Assembly (NCBI RefSeq): GCF_011170125.1
Contig: NZ_BLLN01000006.1
Span: forward strand, 1-64,000
DNA from: Streptomyces diastaticus subsp. diastaticus
Lineage (GTDB): Bacteria; Actinomycetota; Actinomycetes; Streptomycetales; Streptomycetaceae
Direction: 5' to 3'
DNA: 64,000 bases
Below the pieces are notes generated by a model, which saw only the letters and a list, made by a program, of their open reading frames with translations, did not search any database and was not told the DNA's origin. The position numbers and the translations under genes are program-made. Positions within the stretch are counted from its first letter, which is position 1, and each line of letters opens with the position of its first letter. Shown in pieces: positions 54,533 to 63,635 of this stretch.

Positions 54533-55336
54533 TCAGCTGGGCTTGTAGGCGATGTAGCCCCACTGCTGGGTGTCCGGGCCGGGACCGGACGCGTCCGGGA
54601 GCCAGCGGCTGACCGGGCCCAGCCCCGGCTCCGCGATGGTCAGGCCCTCGGCCATCGCCAGCATCGTCTCCGCGCTGCTCGCCACGTACGGCTGGGTGCC
54701 GGAGTCCGCGTACGACCGGTTCGCCGCGTCGATCTCCGGCGAGGCCAGCGTCGTACACATCACCAGCGCGCTGCCCGGCGCCAGCCGGGAGGTGTAGTCC
54801 CGCACCAGGGCGACGGCCTCCGCCGGATCGGTCACATGCCCGATCACCGCCATCAGCATCAAGGCGACGGGCTGGTCGAGGTCGAGAGTCCGGGCAGCCT
54901 CGGCGACGATCTTGCCGGGGTCGTTGAGGTCACCGTCGATGTAGTCGGTGTCCCCCTCCGGCGTACTGGTCAGCAGAGCACGGGCATGTGCCAGGACGAT
55001 GGGATCGTTGTCGACGTAGACGATCCGGGCGTCCGGAGCCGCGCGCTGAGCCACCTCGTGCGTGTTGTCGGCAGTGGGCAGACCGGTGCCGATGTCGAGG
55101 AACTGCCGGTACCCCTTCTCGGCGGCCAGGTACCGCACCGACCGCCGCAGAAAACCCCGCGTGGCCAGAGCGAGCTCGACCGCCGCGGGAAACTCCCGCT
55201 TCATCCGCTCACCCAGCTCCTGGTCCGCCGGGTAGTTGTCCTTCCCCCCGAGCAGGTAGTTCCAGAACCTCGCCGAGTGAGGTTTGCTCGGCTGGAGATC
55301 GACGCCCAGGTTCGGGTACTGCGGGCCGGCATTCAT
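54533..55336 (-). CDS. SAV2177-family SAM-dependent methyltransferase
   Basis: ATG 55336, with AAGGAAG about 8 nt upstream, gives 267 residues. The start pattern SKPHSARFWNYLLGGKDNYP and the block QFLDIGTGLPTADNTHEVAQ are diagnostic of this actinobacterial family (Methyltransf_19). RIVYVDNDPIVLAHARALL supplies the SAM-binding acidic residue. The natural substrate is generally unknown. It stands alone. Confidence 0.92.
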   Translation of the reverse strand: MNAGPQYPNLGVDLQPSKPHSARFWNYLLGGKDNYPADQELGERMKREFPAAVELALATRGFLRRSVRYLAAEKGYRQFLDIGTGLPTADNTHEVAQRAAPDARIVYVDNDPIVLAHARALLTSTPEGDTDYIDGDLNDPGKIVAEAARTLDLDQPVALMLMAVIGHVTDPAEAVALVRDYTSRLAPGSALVMCTTLASPEIDAANRSYADSGTQPYVASSAETMLAMAEGLTIAEPGLGPVSRWLPDASGPGPDTQQWGYIAYKPS

Positions 55337-55555
55337 CAGCGCGCTTCCTTCCAGGTGACAGGACAGGTCAGAGGCAGGCCCAAGGGGCGGGCGGCGGCCG
55401 GTGCCGCGGACCGGGACCAGACGCATGTCGTCCCCGCGGGCGGCCCGGACCGGCAGCGTATCGCTGTCAGGCATGAGACGCCGTCAGGTACGGCCCACGC
55501 GCAGGCGGCGCACCTGACACACCGCCACCACGAGACGCCTCCCGCCGGCACGGTC

Positions 55556-56236
55556 CTACTGGCGGGAGCCCGCCAGGCCGCACTCGTAGGCGACGATGAC
55601 GGCCTGGACGCGGTCCCGCACGCCCAGCTTCGCGAGGATGTTGCCGACGTGGGTCTTGACCGTCGTCACCGACAGCACGAGACGCTCCGCGATCTCCACG
55701 TTGGACAGTCCCTGCGCCACCGCGCGCAGCACATCGGTCTCCCGCGGGGTGAGGGCACGCAGCCTCGGATCGAGGGCATCGTCGCGCGGCGGGTCCGCGT
55801 CCGGGCTGTGCGGAAGGTGGTGCGCGAAGAGATCGAGCATGCGCCGTACGACACGAGGCGCGACCACGGAGCTGCCCGAGGCGACGGTGCGGATCGCCTC
55901 GGCGAGTTCCTCGGGCCGGGCGCTCTTGAGGAGAAACCCGCTCGCGCCGCCGCGCAGCGCGGCGAACGCGTACTCGTCGACGTCGAACGTGGTCACCACC
56001 AGCACCCGGGCGGCGGGGTGCTCCGCGGCGATCCGGCGGGTGGCCTCGATACCGTCCATGCCCGGCATCCGCACGTCCATGACGACGACGTCCGGAGCGA
56101 GGGCGGCGACCTGTTCGAGCGCCACCTTGCCGTCCGCGGCCTCGCCGACGACGGCAAGGTCCGGTTCGGAATCGATCGCGAGCCGGAACCCCATGCGCAG
56201 CAGCGCCTGGTCGTCCACGAGCAGGACCGTGATCAT
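55556..56236 (-). CDS. NarL/LuxR-type response regulator
   Basis: ATG 56236 gives 226 residues beginning MITVLLVDDQALLRMGFRLA. The receiver phosphorylation site is Asp in VVVMDVRMPGMDG, with FLLKSARPEEL at the conserved Lys. The C-terminal LuxR helix-turn-helix reads LTPRETDVLRAVAQGLSN and TVKTHVGNILAKLGVRDR. It is coupled to the kinase gene (4-nt overlap) and should control the adjacent transporter operon. Confidence 0.95.
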   Translation of the reverse strand: MITVLLVDDQALLRMGFRLAIDSEPDLAVVGEAADGKVALEQVAALAPDVVVMDVRMPGMDGIEATRRIAAEHPAARVLVVTTFDVDEYAFAALRGGASGFLLKSARPEELAEAIRTVASGSSVVAPRVVRRMLDLFAHHLPHSPDADPPRDDALDPRLRALTPRETDVLRAVAQGLSNVEIAERLVLSVTTVKTHVGNILAKLGVRDRVQAVIVAYECGLAGSRQ

Positions 56237-57612
56237 CGGGGGCCCTCCTCCACGGCCGTACCGGACCCCGCGTCGGGGCACGGCAACGTCACCTGCACCT
56301 GCCAGCCGCCCCCGGCGCGCGGGCCCGCCATCATATGCCCGCCCAGCAGAGCCACCCGCTCCCGCATACCGACGATGCCGCGTTCCGTGCCACTGCCCGT
56401 GCCCGGACCGGTGCCGGCCTCGTTGACGACGGCGACCTCGACCGCCGGCCCGGTCCGCCGCACGACGACCGACACGGCAGACGTGCCAGGCGCGTGTCGC
56501 AGCACGTTCGTGAGCGCCTCCGTGACAATACGTTTCACCGCCAGCCGCAACGCCGTGTCCGGCGGCAGGGGCGTGTCCAGCCCGGCCGCCGACACGGGCA
56601 TCCCCGCGGTGCGGAAGCGGCGCACGACAGCGTCCAGGCCGGCCCCTTGCGGAGTGGCGTCCGCGGTGTCGAGCGCGCCGAGCACGCGTTGCATGTCGGC
56701 GAGGGCTTCACGGCCGGTGCGGGACAGTTCACCCAGCGCCTCCCGTGAAGCGTCCGGGGCCCGGTCGAACGCGGCCGCCGCACCGTCGCAGAGCGCGATC
56801 ATCACGGACACGGAGTGCGCCACGACGTCATGCATCTCGCGGGCGAGGCGCTCGCGTTCCGCCGTACGCACGAGCGCCGCGGACGTGTCGCGTTCCCGGG
56901 CGACCGCCCGGTAACGCTCCTCGATGTCGTGGGCATGCCGGCGGCGGTCCCGGGAGGCGAACCCGACCAGCACCCCGGCCAGCAGAGTACCCACCAGCAG
57001 AACGACCGACACGATCCGGCGCTCCGGCGAGAACGGCGGCTCCGTCAGATGCCAGTACGGCTCCTCGGCGTAGTAGCCGGTCCACAGCAGCATCTCGAGG
57101 ATGCCGATCTGCTGGAACCACCACATGGCCGCCGACACCGTCACAGCCGCAGCCGTCACCAGCAGCCAGGTGGAGCGGGCGTCCCGCGACGAGGCGACCG
57201 CGGCCGCCGCCATCCCCAGACACAGGCCGAAAACGCCCGTGACGCCTCCCGTCATGAGCGAGGCCACAGCGCCGGCAGTCAGCACGGCCAGCACAACGAC
57301 CGGCCAACGCCGCCGCACGAGCAGCGCCCCCGCTCCCAGAACAGCACCGGCGAGCCAGACCGACGGGACCACCCAGTGTTCGGCACCGCCGCGCGGATAG
57401 TAGCCCAGAGCGACGATGCCGTTGACGGTGTCCCTGACCACAGCAGCACCCACGACACCGAACGCCCCCACGACCACAACGACCAACGCCACGTCCCCGA
57501 GACGAGGATGCGCGGCCCAGAACCTGCGCACCGGCCCGATCCGCCGCACCTGCACCCCACCCAGCAACCGGATGTCGTCCACAGCGGACGACGAGACCAC
57601 CGACGACGTCAC
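56233..57612 (-). CDS. Sensor histidine kinase (HisKA_3 type)
   Basis: GTG 57612, with GGAGGTGGGG upstream, gives 459 residues. About five membrane segments fill residues 30-220. The phosphoacceptor block is RLAREMHDVVAHSVSVMIA. The ATPase part has ALTNVLRHAPGTSAV and RGIVGMRERVALLGG. The open frame continues upstream to 58272 through the minisatellite without a stop, but that sequence is Gly/Arg low complexity and unlikely to be part of the normal protein. It signals to the response regulator encoded next. Confidence 0.93.
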   Translation of the reverse strand: MTSSVVSSSAVDDIRLLGGVQVRRIGPVRRFWAAHPRLGDVALVVVVVGAFGVVGAAVVRDTVNGIVALGYYPRGGAEHWVVPSVWLAGAVLGAGALLVRRRWPVVVLAVLTAGAVASLMTGGVTGVFGLCLGMAAAAVASSRDARSTWLLVTAAAVTVSAAMWWFQQIGILEMLLWTGYYAEEPYWHLTEPPFSPERRIVSVVLLVGTLLAGVLVGFASRDRRRHAHDIEERYRAVARERDTSAALVRTAERERLAREMHDVVAHSVSVMIALCDGAAAAFDRAPDASREALGELSRTGREALADMQRVLGALDTADATPQGAGLDAVVRRFRTAGMPVSAAGLDTPLPPDTALRLAVKRIVTEALTNVLRHAPGTSAVSVVVRRTGPAVEVAVVNEAGTGPGTGSGTERGIVGMRERVALLGGHMMAGPRAGGGWQVQVTLPCPDAGSGTAVEEGPR

Positions 57613-57639
57613 CACTGCCCCACCTCCGCCCTCACCCGA

Positions 57640-58440
57640 CACGCACCCGGCGCCTCCACCCGCACCCGGCGCTCTCTCGACGCATCCACCCGCACCCGAT
57701 GTTCCCTCGACGCATCCGCCCGCACGCCAGGCCCTCCCGGCGCACCTGCCGTCACGCGGTGTTCCCTCGTCACGTCTGCCTTCACCCGACGCTCCCTCGC
57801 CACGACCAGCCTCACGCGACATTCCCTCGACGCGTCTGCCTTCACCCGACGTTCCCTCGCCACGACTAGCCTCACGCGGTGTTCTTCTGGCGAAGGCGAG
57901 CCGCCGCCTCCACCGGCACGACCGTCGCCCACCCGGCCACCACGAACCCCACGACCCTGGCCTCCAACCCCCACTTCCGCCTTCACCCGGCATCTCCCCG
58001 ACACCTCTGTCCACACCCAACGCGCACCCGGCCTCACCCGGTGTCCTCCCGACGCACCTGCCGTCACGCGACATTCCCTCGACGCGTCTGCCTTCACCCG
58101 ATGTCCCCTCGACGCATCTAGCCTCACGCGGTGTTCCCCCGGCGAAGGCAAGCCGCCGCCCCCACCGGCACGACCGTCGCCCACCCGGCCACCACGAACC
58201 CCACGACCCTGGCCTCCAACCCCCACTTCCGCCTCCACCCGGCATCTCCCCGACACCTCTGCCCACACCCAACGCGCACCCGGCCTCCCGCGACGTCCTC
58301 CCGACACGTCTGGCCTCACCCGATGTCCCCTCGACACGTCTGGCCTCACCCGATGTCCCCTCGACACGTCCGGCCTCACCCGATGTCCCCTCGACACGTC
58401 CGGCCTCACCCGATGTCCCCTCGACGCAGACGAGTCGCCG
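57640..58440. repeat. Minisatellite and two 180-bp copies derived from the permease 3' end
   Basis: At about 58290-58435 a 30-bp unit (CCTCACCCGATGTCCCCTCG then ACACGTCTGG) is repeated about five times. Related units fill 57640-57880 and 58050-58120. Two near-identical 180-bp copies (about 57871-58050 and 58121-58300) lie 250 bp apart. On the minus strand each reads VVAGWATVV and CLRRGNTA or RLRQKNTA before a stop, which mirrors VAGWATALL and RLRRGDIG at the end of the permease. Confidence 0.8.
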
Positions 58441-59191
58441 CCGCCAGCAGCAGAGCTGTCGCCCACCCGGCCACCAGGAGCCCCACGGCCCAGGTCTCCA
58501 GGTGGGGTCCCGATGACGCGGCGTCGAGCGCGGCGAGCCGGCCGTCGCCGGTCAGCAGGCGTACCCCGGTACCGGGCAGGAACGCCCGCAAGGTGTCGGT
58601 GAACCTGCCGGGGTTCATGGCGAGGAACTGATCAAGCACGACCACCCCCACCACGGCGGTCACCAGCGCGCCCGCGGGGCGACGCAGCAGCGCCCCGAGT
58701 CCCAGACCCACCAACGCGATCGCCGTCTGGTACAGCACGAACCCGGCCAGCATCCGCACCGTCTCACCCTCGGCGAGATCCAGCGGAACCCCGAGGGCCT
58801 CACGTGGCCCCGACGTCACCGCGACCGACGCTACCAGCGCGGCAACAGCAGCGACCAGTGCCACCACCGCCGTCACCACCACCTGGGCGGCGAGCACCGG
58901 AAGCCTGCGCGGCACGGCCGCGAACGTCACGTACGCGAGCCGGGTACGGAACTCCTGCGATCCGGCCGTCACCCCCAGAGCGAGGAAACCCACCTGGGCC
59001 GGTACGTACCCCGCGACCGCCAGCGACGCAGCGCTCACCCCGCTGCCCGGCCGGGCGAACAGGCCCAGCCCGAAAGCCGTCCCCGCCGCCGCGGCCACAC
59101 ACCCCAGCACCGTCCACCACAGTGTCCGCACGCTGGTCGCCTTGTCGGCCTCCGAGGCGAGCACACGAAGGAAGGCCACGGAACTGTTCAC
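58406..59191 (-). CDS. ABC-2-type permease (second)
   Basis: GTG 59191 overlaps the first permease stop by 4 nt and gives 261 residues. Six hydrophobic segments are visible (for example LWWTVLGCVAAAAGTAFGLG, PAQVGFLALGVTAG, ALVTAVVGVVVLDQFLA). It ends RLRRGDIG, the sequence that the downstream minisatellite repeats. It forms a transporter with the ATPase and the other permease. Confidence 0.88.
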   Translation of the reverse strand: MNSSVAFLRVLASEADKATSVRTLWWTVLGCVAAAAGTAFGLGLFARPGSGVSAASLAVAGYVPAQVGFLALGVTAGSQEFRTRLAYVTFAAVPRRLPVLAAQVVVTAVVALVAAVAALVASVAVTSGPREALGVPLDLAEGETVRMLAGFVLYQTAIALVGLGLGALLRRPAGALVTAVVGVVVLDQFLAMNPGRFTDTLRAFLPGTGVRLLTGDGRLAALDAASSGPHLETWAVGLLVAGWATALLLAAATRLRRGDIG

Positions 59192-60015
59192 GTCACATCC
59201 CGCAGACGCAGACGCACCACGGCCGCACCGAACGGGACAAGAGCCCAGGCGGCGAACACCAGCCCGCCACCGACAGCACCAAGGTCCGGCCCGCCGGCCA
59301 CCGGAAGGGCGTCGGACGGCATCACCAACAGCCCGCCCGCACCCGAAGGCAGCAGCGTCATCACCGTGTTCGCCGCCCGCTCCTGCGGCGTGACCTCCCC
59401 CGCGAACGCGGCCCCGCCGGACTCGACAGCCAGCGTCAGCACCACGGGAAGCACCAGCGTCAGACAACAGACCACCACCAGCGCGGGAACCACACGACGC
59501 ACCAGCGCCCCGACCGCGAACCCGAACAACGCCAGCCCCGTCAGGAACACCACCATCCCGGCCAGCTCCCACGGCACCGACCCCCCGCCCAGATCCACCG
59601 GCAGACCCCGCGACGACGCCGCCGGAAAGACCGCGAGAACAGCCGCGGCCACACACCCCACGGCCAGCGGCAACGCGAACCCGGCCACCGCGACCGCCTG
59701 AGCGGCCGGCACCAGCCAGCGCCTCGGCACAGCGACAAACGCCGAACGGAAACCACCCGTGCTGAACTCACCGGTCCCCACCAGAACACCGAGCACCAAC
59801 GGCCCGAGCTGCGTCAGCACGAGCCCGGCCGTCAGATCACCCAACGGCTCATAGCCCGGATCCCCCGACGACGCCTCGGCCGACACATACGTCAGCGCCC
59901 CGGACACCACCACCGACACCAGCGCGGCCCACCACGTCGAACGCAGCCCCGTCAGCTTCCCCCACTCCCCAGCCACCACACCCGCGAACGTCACACCACG
60001 ACCACGCCCGCTCAC
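59188..60015 (-). CDS. ABC-2-type permease (first)
   Basis: The 275-residue protein has a cytoplasmic N-terminus with GEWGKLTGLRSTWWAALV, the usual start of these permeases. Six membrane segments follow (LGPLVLGVLVGTGEFSTG, LPLAVGCVAAAVLAVFPA, ELAGMVVFLTGLALFGFAVG and others). It overlaps the ATPase and second permease genes by 4 nt each. Confidence 0.9.
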   Translation of the reverse strand: MSGRGRGVTFAGVVAGEWGKLTGLRSTWWAALVSVVVSGALTYVSAEASSGDPGYEPLGDLTAGLVLTQLGPLVLGVLVGTGEFSTGGFRSAFVAVPRRWLVPAAQAVAVAGFALPLAVGCVAAAVLAVFPAASSRGLPVDLGGGSVPWELAGMVVFLTGLALFGFAVGALVRRVVPALVVVCCLTLVLPVVLTLAVESGGAAFAGEVTPQERAANTVMTLLPSGAGGLLVMPSDALPVAGGPDLGAVGGGLVFAAWALVPFGAAVVRLRLRDVT

Positions 60016-60749
60016 CGGACCCCTCCCCGCGCAGCACCGGACCGGAACTCCACCGAACCCGCCGTCAACCGCAGATAGGCATCCTCCAGCGACCCCTCGC
60101 CGAGCGCGGGATCACCCAGAGCCGCATCAGCGAGCAGCCGGCCCTTACCGATGACCACGACACGATCGGCACACAACGCCAACTCATGCACCAGATGCGA
60201 GGACAACAACACGGCACGGCCCTCGGCCGCCAACTCCCTGACAAGGTGACGCATCCACAACACACCATCCGGATCCAGACCGTTGACCGGCTCATCCAGA
60301 ATCAACGTGCCCGGATCACCCAGCAGCGCACCAGCGATACCCAACCGCTGCCCCATACCCAGCGAAAACGTCCCCGCACGACGCCCGGCCACCGACTCCA
60401 GACCAGCCAGACCGATCACCTCCTGCACACGAGACCGCGGAATACCGTGCGTACGCGCCACCGCCATCAAATGCCGGAACGCCGTCCGCCCCGGATGGAC
60501 CGAACGGGCATCGAGCATCGTCCCCACCGAACGCAACGGAGCACGCAGATCCGCGTAACGGACACCATCCACCATCGCCGTCCCCGACGCCGGCCGCTCC
60601 AACCCGACGATCAACCGCATCGTCGTCGACTTCCCAGCCCCATTCGGACCCAGAAACCCCGTCACCACCCCCGGCGGCGCCGTGAACGTCAGCCCGTCCA
60701 CCACCACACGCCCCCCATAACACTTCGTCAACTCCCGTACCTGAATCAC
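60012..60749 (-). CDS. ABC transporter ATPase
   Basis: GTG 60749, with GGAGG 4 nt upstream, gives 245 residues. Walker A is GPNGAGKSTTM, the signature is FSLGMGQRLGIAGAL (SLGMGQ rather than LSGGQ, normal for this subgroup), and Walker B is LILDEPVNGLD with switch His in SSHLVHE. It pairs with two ABC-2 permeases, as in antibiotic or lipid exporters of the BcrA/NatA kind, and with a two-component system, as in bacitracin-type stress modules. Confidence 0.95.
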   Translation of the reverse strand: MIQVRELTKCYGGRVVVDGLTFTAPPGVVTGFLGPNGAGKSTTMRLIVGLERPASGTAMVDGVRYADLRAPLRSVGTMLDARSVHPGRTAFRHLMAVARTHGIPRSRVQEVIGLAGLESVAGRRAGTFSLGMGQRLGIAGALLGDPGTLILDEPVNGLDPDGVLWMRHLVRELAAEGRAVLLSSHLVHELALCADRVVVIGKGRLLADAALGDPALGEGSLEDAYLRLTAGSVEFRSGAARGGVR

Positions 60750-60879
60750 ACGACCTCCCAGCCCCTCCGGAGCCCTGCACCCCGGAACCGACCACGACGG
60801 TACGAACCCGTACCCCGCCACCCCACCTCCCAACGAACGAACCCCACCACCCACCCACCTCCTCCCAAAGAACGACCCC

Positions 60880-61262
<383 letters not shown>

Positions 61263-61337
61263 TCCACCTCGGGACTGCTGCACGGATAGGTGACACCTGA
61301 CCTGGCTTGCTGAGAGGCGGCCTGGAAGGATGTTGCA

Positions 61338-61697
61338 GTGCCCAAGCCGTATCCCGAGGAGTTCCGCGAGGACGTCGTGCGGGTCGCGCGCAACCGCGAG
61401 CCCGGCGTCACGCTGGAACAGATCGCCGCCGACTTCGGAGTCCACCCGGTCACGCTGTCGAAGTGGCTGCGCCGCGCCGAAACCGACGAGGGCGGCGCCA
61501 AGTCCGCAACGGCGTCGGGCGAGTCGGCCGAACTGCGCGAGGCCCGCAAGCACATCCGGCTCCTGGAGCAGGAGAACGAAGTACTGCGGAGGGCTGCGGC
61601 ATATCTGTCGCAGGCGAACCTGCCGCCAAAATCATGTACCCGCTCGTCCGCTAGCTGGCCGCCGCCGATGCCCCTCACAGGGTGCCGGTGGCGGTGA
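61338..61697 (+). CDS. IS3-family OrfA
   Basis: GTG 61338 gives 119 residues. The helix-turn-helix is YPEEFREDVVRVARNREPG and LEQIAADFGVHPVTLSKWL. A leucine-zipper region follows (LREARKHIRLLEQENEVL, then RRAAAYLSQANLPPK). In active elements the ribosome slips near this AAAA-rich end to make OrfAB. Residues after SQANLPPK are past the normal frame switch. Confidence 0.9.
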   Translation: MPKPYPEEFREDVVRVARNREPGVTLEQIAADFGVHPVTLSKWLRRAETDEGGAKSATASGESAELREARKHIRLLEQENEVLRRAAAYLSQANLPPKSCTRSSASWPPPMPLTGCRWR

Positions 61698-62520
61698 CGT
61701 GCCGGGTGCTCGGGCTGACCCGCCAACCGTATAACCGGTGGCTGGTCTCACCGGTCACCGACGCGGAACTGACCGAGGCCCACCGGGCCAACGCCCTGTT
61801 CGAGGCCCACCGCGACGGTCCCGAGTTCGGCCACCGCTTCCTCGTCGACGAGGCCCCGGCTGCTGCCCAGGTGATGGCCGAGCGGGCCGGATGGAGAATC
61901 TGCCGCGACAACCGCTGGTGGAGCGTGTTCGGCAAACGCAAAGGCCGCGGCAAGAACGCCAAGGCGGGCCCGCCCGTCCACGACGATCGGGTCCGGCGGA
62001 ACTTCACCGCCCCGGCGACGAACCGGCTGTGGCTGACCGACATCACCGAACACGCCGCCGGCGAGGGCAAGCTCTACCTGTGCGCGGTCAAGGACGTGTA
62101 CTCCGGCCGGATCGTGGGCTACTCCATCGACTCGAGGATGAAGTCCAGCCTCACGGTGTCCGCCCTGGAATCCGCCGTCGCCCGCCGCGGCCAGGTCGCC
62201 GGATGCATCGTCCACTCCGATCGCGGATCTCCATTCCGCGCAAGGAAGTACGTGGCCGTTCTCGCACGTCACAGCCTTGTCGGCTCGATGGACAGAGTCG
62301 GTCGGCAGGCGACAACGCGGCCATGGAGAGCTTCTTCGCGCTGCTGCAGAAGAACGTCCTCGACCGCCGGAGCTGGGCCAACCACCAGGAGTTGCGGATC
62401 GCGATCGTGGCCTGGATCGAACGCACCTACCACCGTCGGCGCAGGCAAAGACGTCTGGCCAGACTGACCCCCGTCGACTACGAACCCATCATGACCCCAC
62501 CCGCAGCACTCGCTACGTAA
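61634..62520 (+). pseudogene. IS3-family OrfB transposase, broken
   Basis: ATG 61634 starts MYPLVR and then meets TAG at 61652 where the family has Glu. The same frame continues VPVAVTCRVLGLTRQPYNRW, LWLTDITEHAAGEGKLYLC (first Asp) and CIVHSDRGSPFR (second Asp). Near 62300 it shifts to another frame, GDNAAMESFFALLQKNVLDR (catalytic Glu), and ends at 62520. Two separate lesions make it a pseudogene. Confidence 0.9.
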
Positions 62521-62612
62521 ATCCCAACTGTCACCCGATCACGCAGCAGTCCCAGCCCATCCGGGGAAGCCCCTGCAGTTTCCCCGATCACGGTCGACCC
62601 GAGAACAACAGC

Positions 62613-62648
62613 GGCGGGGCCCGCCGGGAGCTTCCGGCGGGCCCCGCC
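62613..62648. terminator. Perfect 15-bp hairpin after the reductase gene
   Basis: A 15-nt arm (62613-62627) is exactly complementary to 62634-62648 with a 6-nt loop. It lies 12 nt beyond the 3' end of the thioredoxin reductase gene on the minus strand and also faces the IS element. Confidence 0.85.
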
Positions 62649-62660
62649 TGCGAGTGTTAC

Positions 62661-63635
62661 TCAGACCGGGACGGCAGCGGTCACTGGCTCGGTCTCTGTC
62701 GCACCCCGGGCGGCGAGGTAGCGCTCGGCGTCCAAGGCCGCGGCCGCACCTGTGCCGACGGCGGTGATGGCTTGGCGGTAGGTGTGGTCGACGACGTCGC
62801 CGGCGGCGAACACCCCGGGCAGGCTGGTTAGCGTCGTCGGGGCGGCGACGGTGATGTAGCCCTCGGTGTCGAGGTCGAGCTGACCGGTGAACAGCTCGGT
62901 GCGGGGGTCGTGGCCGATGGCGATGAACAGACCCGTGACTTCCAGGTCGCGGGTGGCGCCGGTGAAGACGTCACGCAGAACGACGCCGCCGAGCATGCCG
63001 CCTGTTTCTTTGATCTCGGCGATCTCGCTGTCGAAGGCGAAGGCGATCTTGTCGTCGGCGAAGGCCCGGTCCTGCACAACCTTGGAGGCGCGCAGGGTGG
63101 AGCGGCGGTGGACTACGGTGACGGAGCGGGCGAAGCGGGTGAGGAAGGTAGCTTCCTCCATGGCGGTGTCGCCGCCGCCGACCACGACGATGTCGCGGTC
63201 GCGGAAGAAGAGCCCGTCGCAGGTCGCGCACCAGGACACACCCCGGCCGGACAGCTCGTCCTCGTTCGGCAGGCCGAGCTTGCGGTAGCCGGAGCCGGTC
63301 GCGATGATCACCGCCTTCGCGCGGTGCACCGTGCCCGAGGAGTCGGTGAGGAACTTGATGTCGCCGGTGAGGTCCACTTCGACAATGTCGTCGTCGATCA
63401 TCTCAGCGCCGAACTTCTCGGCCTGAGCCCGCATGTTCTCCATCAGGACGGGGCCGTCGACGCCCTCGGGGAAGCCGGGGAAGTTCTCCACCTCGGTGGT
63501 GGTCGTCAGCGAGCCGCCGACGAAGATGGAGCTGCCGAACAGCAGGGGCCTGAGCTGGGCGCGGGCGGTGTAGAGGGCGGCGGTGCATCCGGCGGGGCCG
63601 GAGCCGATGATGACGACCTCGCGTATCTCGCTCAC
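62661..63635 (-). CDS. trxB: Thioredoxin reductase (arsenic-operon type)
   Basis: The 324-residue protein is of normal length. The FAD motif is IIGSGPAGCTAALYTAR (11-16 core), the redox pair is SWCATCDG (Cys 136 and 139), the NADPH motif is VVVGGGDTAMEEATFL and the second FAD block is GVFAAGDVVDH. It reduces thioredoxin with NADPH. GTG 63635 overlaps the arsC stop, so it is probably the ArsT-type reductase that supplies electrons to arsenate reductase. Confidence 0.95.
   Translation of the reverse strand: MSEIREVVIIGSGPAGCTAALYTARAQLRPLLFGSSIFVGGSLTTTTEVENFPGFPEGVDGPVLMENMRAQAEKFGAEMIDDDIVEVDLTGDIKFLTDSSGTVHRAKAVIIATGSGYRKLGLPNEDELSGRGVSWCATCDGLFFRDRDIVVVGGGDTAMEEATFLTRFARSVTVVHRRSTLRASKVVQDRAFADDKIAFAFDSEIAEIKETGGMLGGVVLRDVFTGATRDLEVTGLFIAIGHDPRTELFTGQLDLDTEGYITVAAPTTLTSLPGVFAAGDVVDHTYRQAITAVGTGAAAALDAERYLAARGATETEPVTAAVPV

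Larger units (their letters stand above)
61271..62553 (+). mobile_element. IS3-family insertion sequence, inactivated
   Basis: The ends are imperfect inverted repeats: GGGACTGCTGCACGG at 61271 and the complement of CACGCAGCAGTCCC ending at 62553, each continuing to a GGTGACA block. The length is about 1.28 kb, normal for IS3 elements. It holds OrfA and OrfB in the usual overlapping order. No clear target duplication is seen (flanks CTC and AGC). A stop and a frameshift in OrfB make it inactive. Confidence 0.85.

Noticed and set aside
53424..54758. 444-codon minus-strand frame
   Set aside because: It overlaps the methyltransferase gene in another frame and contains the GCAGCCCGTGCGAGCC minisatellite read as a low-complexity peptide.
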